A stretch of 64,000 bases of DNA, taken from the NCBI GenBank assembly GCA_910585715.1, contig CAJUEX010000002.1, positions 1 through 64,000 of the forward strand. Reading direction: 5' to 3'. A program made the translations under genes and the position numbers. The DNA comes from an uncultured Lachnospiraceae bacterium. GTDB taxonomy: Bacteria > Bacillota > Clostridia > Lachnospirales > Lachnospiraceae. The notes under the pieces are model-generated. The model had not been told where the DNA came from and did no database searches. It saw nothing but the letters and a program-made list of their open reading frames with translations. Of this stretch, positions 44,073-51,589 are shown in pieces; within the stretch, counting starts at the first letter, position 1, and the number at the start of each line of letters is the position of its first letter.

Positions 44073-44315
44073 ATGAAATATAAGCCAATTGGTGTGTGCT
44101 CCAGCTCCATTGACATTGAGTTAGAAAATGACACAATAAAATCCGTTTCTTTTATTGGCGGCTGTAATGGTAACCTTCAGGGAATTTCTTCCCTTGTACA
44201 GGGAATGAAGCCGGAAGAAGCCATTAAAAAATTAAAGGGCATTAAATGCGGATATAAAAATACTTCCTGCCCGGACCAGTTAGCAATTGCTTTAGAAAAA
44301 ATGATTCATAAATAA
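44073..44315 (+). CDS. TSCPD-domain protein (TIGR03905-like), 80 aa
   Basis: A small protein with the domain pattern GVCSSSIDIELENDTIKSV, GGCNGNLQGISSLVQGM and CPDQLAIALEKM. The TSCPD name comes from the Thr-Ser-Cys-Pro-Asp end motif; here the text reads NTSCPDQLA. The domain also occurs at the end of B12-dependent ribonucleotide reductases, where the paired Cys may bind metal. I set the start at ATG 44073 behind AGAGG; an in-frame GTG at 44064 is an alternative. It probably shares a transcript with the C39-like and MurG genes. Its own function is unknown. Confidence 0.85.
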   Translation: MKYKPIGVCSSSIDIELENDTIKSVSFIGGCNGNLQGISSLVQGMKPEEAIKKLKGIKCGYKNTSCPDQLAIALEKMIHK

Positions 44316-44369
44316 TAGTAAATGAATATTATAAAATACTTAGATATTTTCATGAATAGTGGAGGCTTT

Positions 44370-45461
44370 ATGAAAAGAATCGTATTAACAGGCGGCGGAA
44401 CTGCCGGTCATGTAACACCGAATATTGCTTTGATTCCCAGACTGAAAGAGCTTGGGTACGATATACATTATATTGGTTCCTATGATGGAATTGAAAAAAG
44501 ACTGATTGAAGATTTTGATATTCCCTATTATGGTATTTCCACAGGAAAATTACGCCGGTATTTCGACCCTAAAAATTTTTCCGACCCTTTCCGCGTCATG
44601 AAAGGATTTGCAGAGGCTCGAAAAATATTAAAAAATATCAAACCTGATATTGTATTTTCAAAAGGAGGATTTGTATCCGTTCCTGTTGTAAGAGCTGCTG
44701 CCAGCCGAAAAATTCCAAGCATTATCCATGAATCGGATATGACTCCCGGTCTGGCCAATAAACTGTGTATTCCGGTAGCAGAAGTAGTATGCTGCAACTT
44801 TCCCGAAACCTTAAAAGAGCTTCCGGAAGACAAAGCCATGCTTACCGGTTCCCCTATACGGGAAGAACTGAGAAAAGGGAATAAAATTGCTGCTCTTGAT
44901 TTGTGCGGCTTTACAGCCAATAAACCGGTTATCATGGTAATAGGAGGAAGCCTTGGAGCTGCAAACGTAAATAAAGTCGTCAGGGACGCCCTTCCGGAGC
45001 TGTTAAAAGATTTTCAGGTGGTTCATATCTGCGGCAAAGAAAAAGTGGATAATCTTCTGTTAAATACAAAAGGTTATAAGCAATTTGAATATTTAAAGGG
45101 AGAATTAAAAGATGTTTTTGCCATGGCAGATTTAGTAATCAGCCGTGCAGGCGCCAATGCTATTTGTGAATTACTTGCTTTAAAAAAGCCGAATCTGTTA
45201 ATCCCTCTTGGAAGAGGAGGAAGCAGGGGAGACCAGATATTAAATGCCAAATCCTTTGAATCCCAGGGCTTTAGTATCGTGCTGGAAGAAGATGATATTA
45301 CTGAAACTCTTTTGGTAGAAAAAGTACACGAACTGTTTTTCACAAGACAGACCTACATCGATTCCATGAGCCGGAGCAACCAGCTCAATTCCATTCAGAC
45401 CATAACCGGACTGATAGAAAATGTATGCAGTCAAAAAGCAGAATTACAGACAGAATCATAA
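44370..45461 (+). CDS. murG: MurG: UDP-N-acetylglucosamine transferase of peptidoglycan synthesis, 363 aa
   Basis: Adds N-acetylglucosamine to lipid I to form lipid II on the inner face of the membrane. The N-terminal loop GGGTAGHVTPNIALI near residue 7, HESDMTPGLANKL near 125, the G-rich loop IGGSLGAANVNK near 190 and the UDP-binding SRAGANAICELL followed by IPLGRGGSRGDQ are all typical of MurG. The start at 44370 has GGAGG 6 bases upstream; 16 codons of open frame before it have no site. It is apart from the main cell-wall (dcw) cluster, so another murG copy elsewhere cannot be excluded. Confidence 0.93.
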   Translation: MKRIVLTGGGTAGHVTPNIALIPRLKELGYDIHYIGSYDGIEKRLIEDFDIPYYGISTGKLRRYFDPKNFSDPFRVMKGFAEARKILKNIKPDIVFSKGGFVSVPVVRAAASRKIPSIIHESDMTPGLANKLCIPVAEVVCCNFPETLKELPEDKAMLTGSPIREELRKGNKIAALDLCGFTANKPVIMVIGGSLGAANVNKVVRDALPELLKDFQVVHICGKEKVDNLLLNTKGYKQFEYLKGELKDVFAMADLVISRAGANAICELLALKKPNLLIPLGRGGSRGDQILNAKSFESQGFSIVLEEDDITETLLVEKVHELFFTRQTYIDSMSRSNQLNSIQTITGLIENVCSQKAELQTES

Positions 45462-45477
45462 TTTATAAAGTATAAAT

Positions 45478-45518
45478 AAAAAGAACCGGAAATTAATAAT
45501 TCATTTCCGGTTCTTTTT
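45478..45518. terminator. Bidirectional terminator between murG and blaI-type gene
   Basis: AAAAGAACCGGAAAT and ATTTCCGGTTCTTTT pair fully around a short loop, with A and T runs on each side. It serves both convergent genes. Confidence 0.92.
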
Positions 45519-45522
45519 ATTA

Positions 45523-45897
45523 TTACATTTTTTCAACTTTTTCTTTCAGTTCTTTAATATCTTTCTTAGACAAAACCTTCTGGCTGCATAAGTCATCAAT
45601 GAAAGTACTTACATTTCCCTCATCCCAGAATCTGATAAATTCCTTCATGAGGTCTCTCTTATAATCTTTCTCTTTAACAAGAGGCTGATAGAAGAAATAT
45701 CTGCCTTTTCTATAAAAGCTTAAGTATTCCTTTCTTACCAATCTTGCAAGGAATGTAGAAACTGTTTGTGGTTTCCAATCCTTACCAAAATCATTGTTTA
45801 CGTTAGCTGTTACATCTGATAAAGCTAATTCAACCTCACTATTCCAGATACATTTCATTACTACTTCTTCGCTTTTGGTCAAACCGAACTCTGCCAT
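45523..45897 (-). CDS. BlaI/MecI/CopY-family repressor, 124 aa
   Basis: A small winged-helix repressor: LTKSEEVVMKCIWNSEVELALSD at the start and PQTVSTFLARLVRKEYLSFYRKGRYFFYQP as recognition and wing (shown in outline), followed by a dimerisation helix. The family represses beta-lactamase, mecA or copper genes. No BlaR1 sensor, beta-lactamase or copper-transport gene adjoins it, so it is an orphan here. It has a good promoter (45941-45969) that it may itself repress. Confidence 0.93.
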   Translation of the reverse strand: MAEFGLTKSEEVVMKCIWNSEVELALSDVTANVNNDFGKDWKPQTVSTFLARLVRKEYLSFYRKGRYFFYQPLVKEKDYKRDLMKEFIRFWDEGNVSTFIDDLCSQKVLSKKDIKELKEKVEKM

Positions 45898-45940
45898 ATA
45901 AACCTCCTTATGTGTGTTAAATATTTTTCTTACTTTTCAT

Positions 45941-45969
45941 ATTATAAACTATATTCATTGGAATTGAAA
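45941..45969 (-). promoter_or_regulatory. Promoter of the blaI-type gene
   Basis: TTTCAA and TATAAT 17 bases apart on the minus strand, about 45 bases before the start. The 45970-46191 stretch upstream is A+T-rich and holds nothing else I can name. Confidence 0.65.
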
Positions 45970-46191
45970 GCCCAAAATCAACATTTTTGGTAAAAATTTA
46001 ATCATTTTTAGTAATTTCGTTATTTTAACCAATTTTTTTACATTTTTTTATTTAAAATATGTGTAATTTACCCATAAATTTTACTGCTTTTTTTGATAAA
46101 AATTAGAAAAATAAAAATAATAAGATAAAATAAAAGTACTTTTTTAGCTTTTCCAAATATTTTTACTGTTTTGTAACAGTTTAAATAATAG

Positions 46192-46369
46192 TTTTCACAG
46201 GAATCAGAATAAAAATTCGGCAGAACATGTTTCTACGTCATCACTCTCTCGCTCTGATAAAAACGCAACAGTACCAAGTACGAAAATACCTCGCTAAGCG
46301 CTGACGTTTTTATAAAGACTCCTTTAAAAATCATGTTCTGCCAAATTTTCATTCCGATTCCTGTGGAAA
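46192..46369. repeat. Long palindromic intergenic element, copy D
   Basis: Two 38-base arms (46192-46229 and 46332-46369) pair with four mismatches, all transitions, around a 102-base core of the same length and type as copy C. The core has GCTCTCGCTCTGATAAAAAC and a loop CGAAAATACCTCG. It starts 25 bases beyond the stop of the last feo gene and may act as a strong terminator for that operon, though copy B argues that termination is not the general role. Confidence 0.88.
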
Positions 46370-46394
46370 TTACTGTCTAAGCAATTACACTGTT

Positions 46395-46565
46395 TTAATT
46401 TTTTACATTTACATTTTCCCGACTGCTGCAGCTATTTACACAACCACTGCACCCGCTGCATCCGCAACCGCATCCTAACTCCTTATTTTTTGCTTTTTTT
46501 ACAAAATTTCTAATAATAAAGAAAACACATATAACTATTATGGATAAAATTAAAATATCTGCCAT
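46395..46565 (-). CDS. FeoB-associated Cys-rich membrane protein, 56 aa
   Basis: One membrane helix (about residues 4-22) followed by a Lys-rich linker and a Cys cluster (GCGCGCSGCSGCVNSC). This is the pattern of the small proteins linked to FeoB in Firmicutes, which may supply or hold metal for the transporter. The start at 46565 is preceded by AGGAAGG; an in-frame start 13 codons upstream overlaps the regulator gene and is less likely. It is the last gene of the feo operon. Confidence 0.85.
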   Translation of the reverse strand: MADILILSIIVICVFFIIRNFVKKAKNKELGCGCGCSGCSGCVNSCSSRENVNVKN

Positions 46566-46579
46566 ATTTTCACCTTCCT

Positions 46580-47044
46580 CTAAAAACATACATCTGAAAT
46601 ACATATCTTATCAGGAAGAGCAACTGTTTTTACCGCTTCATCTTTAATATAACCTTTTGCTTTTAATCCTGCTGATATAATATCCTTCCATTCACAGGCG
46701 GATAAAACAATTTCATTCTTATTCTCAAGCAGGACAATACAGCTGTCATTATTACATTTGCCGCCGCAGGACAGCTTATAAAGATTTTTCCTGTCTATGG
46801 CGCCGATTTCTTCTAATGTATTCAGCATTCGGTATACAGTGGCAATTCCAATGGTCTGGTCCCTTTTATGAGCCTTATAATAAATTTCCTTGCAACAGGT
46901 GCATTCTTCATCAAAAATAATGTCAATTAACAGTTTTCTCTGACTGGTAATGCGATATCCTTTTTCTTTTAATATAGTAAGCATTGCCTGTTTTTGTGAC
47001 TGGTTATCTTTTATATGGCTGTTTTTGCTTTTTTCTTCTACCAT
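46580..47044 (-). CDS. Fur-family metal-dependent regulator, 154 aa
   Basis: A winged-helix domain (ILKEKGYRITSQRKLLIDII and TIGIATVYRMLNTLEEIGAID) is followed by a dimerisation region with Cys residues (CCKEIY and CGGKCNNDSC) that could bind zinc or the sensed metal. It resembles Fur/PerR/Zur members; the exact metal cannot be decided, but its place in the feo operon points to iron. The His-rich pattern of classical Fur is weak here: His appears only in AHKRD. I set the start at 47044 (GGAAGGGAAG upstream); a TTG 8 codons earlier is an alternative. Confidence 0.88.
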   Translation of the reverse strand: MVEEKSKNSHIKDNQSQKQAMLTILKEKGYRITSQRKLLIDIIFDEECTCCKEIYYKAHKRDQTIGIATVYRMLNTLEEIGAIDRKNLYKLSCGGKCNNDSCIVLLENKNEIVLSACEWKDIISAGLKAKGYIKDEAVKTVALPDKICISDVCF

Positions 47045-47090
47045 ATATACTTCCCTTCCTTTTGTCAACCGACAGTAAAATATATGTGTT

Positions 47091-47108
47091 GCTGCGTTTT
47101 TATCAGAG
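47091..47108. repeat. Remnant of the palindromic element core
   Basis: GCTGCGTTTTTATCAGAG is the exact reverse complement of CTCTGATAAAAACGCAGC in copy C (35547-35564). It lies in the 66-base gap between feoB and the Fur-family gene, without arms. It may be a half-deleted copy. Confidence 0.5.
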
Positions 47109-47110
47109 TA

Positions 47111-49354
47111 CTAATTAGCTTTTGCTAACTTATTGATACTTAATGTACTGCTTTCTTTATAAGGTCTGAACAGGAGATAAAGAAATCCGATTATAATAAT
47201 GAATGAAATTACTGTAAAAATTCCAAAGGTTCCTGTTGTAATCAGATTGCCAATCTGGAAAATGCATAAGGAAACAAGATAAGCCAGCCCTGTCTGGTAA
47301 CCAATTGCAAACCAAAACCATTTTGCATTGTTCATTTCCCTTTTAATGGCTCCCATTGCTGCAAAGCAGGGTGCGCATAATAAGTTAAATACCAGAAAAG
47401 AATAAGCTGCTATTGAAGTCATGCTGCCTGCAAGTGTGCTCCAGATTTCCGCTCCATCCTCTGAAACCTCTGCAAATCCAAAAAGAACTCCAAAAGTACC
47501 CACTACGTTTTCCTTTGCTATCAGTCCGGTTACTGCTGCAACTGCCATTTTCCAGTCTCCCCATCCAAGAGGTGTAAAAACTGGTGCGATTACACCGCCT
47601 ATTACCGCCAAAATACTGCTGTTGAGCTCCTCTTCCTCAAGCATTCTAAAGGAACCGTCAACCCAGCCAAAGCCTTGCAGGAACCAAAGTACGATAGTGG
47701 ATAATAAAATTATCGTACCTGCTTTTTTAATAAAGGACCAGCCTCTTTCCCACATGCTTCTAAGCACATTTCCTACAGTGGGCATATGATATGCAGGAAG
47801 TTCCATAACAAAGGGAGCCGGGTCTCCCGCAAACATTTTTGTTTTCTTTAGAATAATACCGGAACAGATAATTGCTGCAATTCCTACCATATAAGCGCTA
47901 AATGCCACCCATCCTGCATTATTGAACAATGCTCCTGCAATCAATGCAATAATGGGAAGCTTTGCACCGCATGGAACAAAAGTCGTGGTCATAATAGTCA
48001 TTTTCCGGTCCCTGTCATTTTCAATAGTTCTGGATGCCATAATTCCCGGAACACCGCAGCCGCTGCCAATTAACATTGGAATAAAGGACTTACCGGACAG
48101 TCCGAATTTTCTAAAAATCCGGTCCATAATAAAAGCAATTCTTGCCATATATCCGCAGCTTTCCAAAAATGCAAGGAAAATAAATAAAACAAGCATCTGG
48201 GGAACAAATCCAAGCACAGCTCCTACACCGCCTATAATACCGTCCAAAATAAGGCTGCTAAGCCAGTCAGAGCATCCAACCTTTTCAAGCACATTCCCAA
48301 CCAAAACCGGAATACCAGGCACCCATATACCAAAAGCCGCCGGGTCTGCATTTTCATCTATCTCAGCTGCTGCTTCAAAATCTGCAGTGCCGATTCCAAA
48401 TAAATGCCATCCATCGCCAAATACTCCGTCATTTGCCCAGCTTGTAGCTATATCGCCCACAGTAGTTACAGATACATAGTAAACTATGAACATCACAAGG
48501 GCAAAAATCGGAAGAGCCAGAAACCGATTAGTTACAATTTTATCTATTTTATCCGAAACAGACAGTTTTTCTTTGCTTTTCTTTTTATAGCAGTCCTTAA
48601 TAATAGATGAAATATACACGTATCTTTCATTTGTAATAATACTTTCTGTATCATCATCCAATTCTTTTTCAAGCATTTCAATTTCTTCTGTTACATCAGG
48701 AATAAAATTCATTTGAGACTTTATTTTATCATCACGTTCCAGCAATTTAATAGAAAAGAAACGTTTTTGTTCTTCCGGTACGGAATTTCCAAGCTTTTGC
48801 TCTATGGAAGCAAGTATTTCTTCCACATTGGCAGAAAACTTATGTACACTGGATGACTTCGTTCCTGCTTTTGCTGAATTAACAGCCATTTGAGCAGCTT
48901 CCTTTATTCCTTCCCCTTTTAAGGCTGAAATCTCCACTACCTGACAGCCCAGTTTTTCAGAAAGCTTATTGATTTGAACCATATCACCGTTTTTACGGAC
49001 AACATCCATCATATTTACAGCCATGACAACCGGGATTCCCAGCTCCATAAGCTGTGTGCTTAAATACAGGTTTCTCTCAATATTTGTCCCATCCACTATA
49101 TTTAAGATAGCATCCGGTTTTTCTCCGATTAAATAATTTCTTGCCACTACCTCTTCCAATGTATAAGGGGACAGGGAATAAATGCCAGGCAAATCCATAA
49201 TGATTACATCTTTATTTCCCTTTAACTTTCCTTCTTTTTTTTCAACCGTAACACCGGGCCAGTTTCCCACAAACTGGTTGGAACCGGTCAAAGAATTAAA
49301 TAATGTTGTTTTTCCGCAGTTTGGATTACCTGCAAGTGCAATTTTTATTGACAT
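47111..49354 (-). CDS. feoB: Ferrous iron transport protein B, 747 aa
   Basis: Imports Fe(II) across the membrane. The N-terminal G-domain (residues 1-165) has GNPNCGKTTLFNSLTG, DLPGIYSLSPYT and NMMDVVRK. A helical linker region follows, and then the membrane part from about residue 275 to 735 with many hydrophobic segments and the paired gate motifs LIGSGCGVPGIMASR and LLCAPCFAAMGAIKREM. The Cys residues in these two gates are typical. Length is normal for a full FeoB. It follows two feoA genes and precedes a Fur-type gene. Confidence 0.97.
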   Translation of the reverse strand: MSIKIALAGNPNCGKTTLFNSLTGSNQFVGNWPGVTVEKKEGKLKGNKDVIIMDLPGIYSLSPYTLEEVVARNYLIGEKPDAILNIVDGTNIERNLYLSTQLMELGIPVVMAVNMMDVVRKNGDMVQINKLSEKLGCQVVEISALKGEGIKEAAQMAVNSAKAGTKSSSVHKFSANVEEILASIEQKLGNSVPEEQKRFFSIKLLERDDKIKSQMNFIPDVTEEIEMLEKELDDDTESIITNERYVYISSIIKDCYKKKSKEKLSVSDKIDKIVTNRFLALPIFALVMFIVYYVSVTTVGDIATSWANDGVFGDGWHLFGIGTADFEAAAEIDENADPAAFGIWVPGIPVLVGNVLEKVGCSDWLSSLILDGIIGGVGAVLGFVPQMLVLFIFLAFLESCGYMARIAFIMDRIFRKFGLSGKSFIPMLIGSGCGVPGIMASRTIENDRDRKMTIMTTTFVPCGAKLPIIALIAGALFNNAGWVAFSAYMVGIAAIICSGIILKKTKMFAGDPAPFVMELPAYHMPTVGNVLRSMWERGWSFIKKAGTIILLSTIVLWFLQGFGWVDGSFRMLEEEELNSSILAVIGGVIAPVFTPLGWGDWKMAVAAVTGLIAKENVVGTFGVLFGFAEVSEDGAEIWSTLAGSMTSIAAYSFLVFNLLCAPCFAAMGAIKREMNNAKWFWFAIGYQTGLAYLVSLCIFQIGNLITTGTFGIFTVISFIIIIGFLYLLFRPYKESSTLSINKLAKAN

Positions 49355-49454
49355 GTTTCTCCTCTCATTTCTGCTGTAAAATCAGCTAAACATTTCATAA
49401 TTTTTTCTATTATCAATAAATTATTAACAAATTATACCGCTGTTTTTTACATTG

Positions 49455-49676
49455 TTAATTTACTTCAATCATCTCAGCATCGGCTTTTCTTAAAGAAAGC
49501 TCATATCCCCTGATGGTTATTTCTACAGGGTCCCCAAAAGGCGCTACTTTTCTTACAAAAACTTCTGCTCCTTTTGTAATCCCCATATCCATAATTCTCC
49601 TTCTTACAGCGCCATTCCCATTGATTTTTAAAACAGTCACTGTTTCTCCGCATTTTACCTGCTTTAATGTACCCAT
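49455..49676 (-). CDS. feoA: FeoA-family protein, 73 aa
   Basis: A small SH3-like protein that supports FeoB. The sequence GETVTVLKINGNGAVRRRIMDMGITKGAEVFV and VEITIRGYELSLRKADA (cut here) is typical. The upstream FeoA copy differs, so the two are not recent duplicates. It has 100 bases to feoB and is transcribed with it. Confidence 0.92.
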   Translation of the reverse strand: MGTLKQVKCGETVTVLKINGNGAVRRRIMDMGITKGAEVFVRKVAPFGDPVEITIRGYELSLRKADAEMIEVN

Positions 49677-49713
49677 TTTTATTTTCTTTCCATCCTTTCC
49701 ATTTATCTTTCTA

Positions 49714-49923
49714 TTAAATCATGATTTTACTTGCCATATCTTTATTGATGGCAACTCTTGAATCTTTCACGTTCACAATCATATTTCCTCCGATTTGAGA
49801 AACTATCATTACCATACCGCCTGCTACAAATCCAAGGTTTTCTAAAAATTTACGGGTTTCTTCTTTTCCGCCGACTTTTTTTATATAGTTGATTTCTCCT
49901 TGTCTGGCCATTGTTAGGGGCAT
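49714..49923 (-). CDS. feoA: FeoA-family protein, 69 aa
   Basis: The first gene of the feo operon. It has the compact SH3-like pattern: EINYIKKVGGKEETRKFLENLG and MVMIVSQIGGNMIVNVKDSRVAI (given in outline). It lacks the Arg-rich RRRIMDMG segment of the second copy and has a shortened first strand. The gap to the next gene is 37 bases. A Fur-like box at 49993-50011 is located upstream. Confidence 0.88.
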   Translation of the reverse strand: MPLTMARQGEINYIKKVGGKEETRKFLENLGFVAGGMVMIVSQIGGNMIVNVKDSRVAINKDMASKIMI

Positions 49924-49992
49924 TTGATCATCTCCTTTTTTAATTTAGGATATTAAAAATTTTTTTGCTTCTGATTATGTATTTTTTTAAAT

Positions 49993-50011
49993 GATAATGA
50001 CTTTCATTTAC
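49993..50011. promoter_or_regulatory. Fur-like box before the feo operon
   Basis: GATAATGACTTTCATTTAC matches 14 of 19 positions of the classical Fur box GATAATGATAATCATTATC. It lies 70 bases before the first feoA start in the promoter region, so iron (with the operon's own Fur-type regulator) likely represses the operon. The rest of 49924-50190 is A+T-rich divergent promoter DNA shared with the ClC gene. Confidence 0.65.
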
Positions 50012-50190
50012 ATCTATAATATATGACTTTACATAAAAAATGTCAACAGAGTTAATGAGAATATTTCTCAATAATTTTGTTTAATTTTTAAATATATTTT
50101 GTTTATGTTTTAATTGCTTTTCCCACATAATTATGTATAATAAAATTAATTTGAAAAATACAAGATAAACCGAAAATAAGGTGAAAATAC

Positions 50191-51477
50191 ATGAATCTGG
50201 AACATTTTAAAAAAGAACGGCTAAAATCCACAATAAGCGATGGTATCAGACATTTTAAAATTTTTTTGAAGTGGACGATACTTTCTTTATTTATAGGAGT
50301 CATTGTAGGCTCCTTCAGTTCTGTTTTCGGAGTTTGTATGGAATGGGCAAATGAAATGAGGACAAAACATGATTTTTTACTGTTTTTTCTGCCCATTGGA
50401 GGGCTTTTTATTATATGGGTCTATCATTATTTTCATTTTGACAAGGATTCCGGTACAAACCGCATACTGGATACGGTACATTCAAAAAACACCATTCCTT
50501 TCAGAATGGCGCCTTTGATTTTTATTTCTACTGTAATCACTCATTTATTCGGAGGTTCTGCAGGACGGGAAGGAGCTGCCCTTCAGATTGGAGGAAGCTT
50601 TGGTGATAAAATAGGCAGGGTTTTAAAGCTGGATGAAATGGATAGAAAGGTTATGGTCATGTGCGGTATGAGCGCTGCTTTTTCCGCCTTATTCGGCACG
50701 TCTATGGCGGCAGCAGTTTTTCCTTTAGAGGTAGTTACAGTAGGTGTCATGTATTATGTGGCATTGCTTCCCTGTGTTATCTCTTCCCTGGTCGCTTCTT
50801 TTTTTGCCAATGAATTTGGAATCAGCCCTGAATCCTTTCATATTTTAGAAATTCCTGCAATATCTGTTGAAAGCATTTGGAAGATAGCCCTTCTTGCTCT
50901 TATATGCGCCTTTGTAAGTTCTATATTTTGCACTTTTCTTCATACTACAGCAGATTTATATGCAAAATACTTGCCAAATCCTTATATCCGGGTTGTAGCT
51001 GCAGGCTGTTTTATAACAATTTTAACTTTCTTACTTGGTACAAGGGATTACAACGGCGCAGGAATCAACGTTATTGAACGGGCATTTTTGGGAGAAGTGG
51101 TTCCTTATGCCTTTTTACTAAAAATGATATTTACTGCAATTACCCTTGGCGCCGGATACCGGGGAGGAGAAATCGTTCCCTCCTTTTTTGTAGGGGCTAC
51201 CTTAGGCTGTCTTTTCGGCAATATTTTTTCCATATCTCCTTCTTTTTGTGCAGCCCTTGGCATGGCTTCCGTATTTTGCGGAGTAACAAACTGTCCTATT
51301 ACCACATTGCTTATTTCCTTTGAGCTTTTTGGCTTTGCAGGCACCAGATACTTTATTCTTGCAATTGCAGTAAGCTATATGCTTTCCGGTTATTCAGGGC
51401 TTTACCATGAACAAAAGATTATGTATTCCAAATATAAAGCAAGATTTATTAATATAAATACAAAGGATTTGATATAA
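50191..51477 (+). CDS. ClC-family chloride channel or antiporter, 428 aa
   Basis: A multi-helix membrane protein with the family anion-site motifs: GGSAGREGAALQIGGSFGDK near residue 117 (GREGP equivalent), the GGEIVPSFFVGATLG segment near 326, and LHTTADLYAKYL. It may work as a channel or as a Cl-/H+ or F-/H+ exchanger; the gating Glu position is in GREGA. No regulatory CBS domains follow. It is divergent from the feo operon. Confidence 0.92.
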   Translation: MNLEHFKKERLKSTISDGIRHFKIFLKWTILSLFIGVIVGSFSSVFGVCMEWANEMRTKHDFLLFFLPIGGLFIIWVYHYFHFDKDSGTNRILDTVHSKNTIPFRMAPLIFISTVITHLFGGSAGREGAALQIGGSFGDKIGRVLKLDEMDRKVMVMCGMSAAFSALFGTSMAAAVFPLEVVTVGVMYYVALLPCVISSLVASFFANEFGISPESFHILEIPAISVESIWKIALLALICAFVSSIFCTFLHTTADLYAKYLPNPYIRVVAAGCFITILTFLLGTRDYNGAGINVIERAFLGEVVPYAFLLKMIFTAITLGAGYRGGEIVPSFFVGATLGCLFGNIFSISPSFCAALGMASVFCGVTNCPITTLLISFELFGFAGTRYFILAIAVSYMLSGYSGLYHEQKIMYSKYKARFININTKDLI

Positions 51478-51525
51478 TTTTTAATTTTTCCTGTCTCATC
51501 AAGTCATAATTAAAAACACATAAAT

Positions 51526-51558
51526 ACAAATGCCCCCTGTCCATTTGACAGAGGGCAT
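51526..51558. terminator. Bidirectional terminator
   Basis: ATGCCCCCTGTC and GACAGAGGGCAT pair with one mismatch around a short loop. T-rich sequence follows in both directions. It separates the ClC gene from the convergent hemerythrin gene. Confidence 0.75.
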
Positions 51559-51589
51559 ATTGTATTCATATGCAATTTCATATCATTTC

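Noticed and set aside
44528..44935. Antisense frame inside murG
   Set aside because: Fully covered by murG, which has all family motifs.
46192..46369. Strand assignment of the palindromes from G-U pairs in the arms
   Set aside because: Every transition difference gives a G-U pair on one strand or the other, so the few differences seen cannot show which strand is made as RNA.
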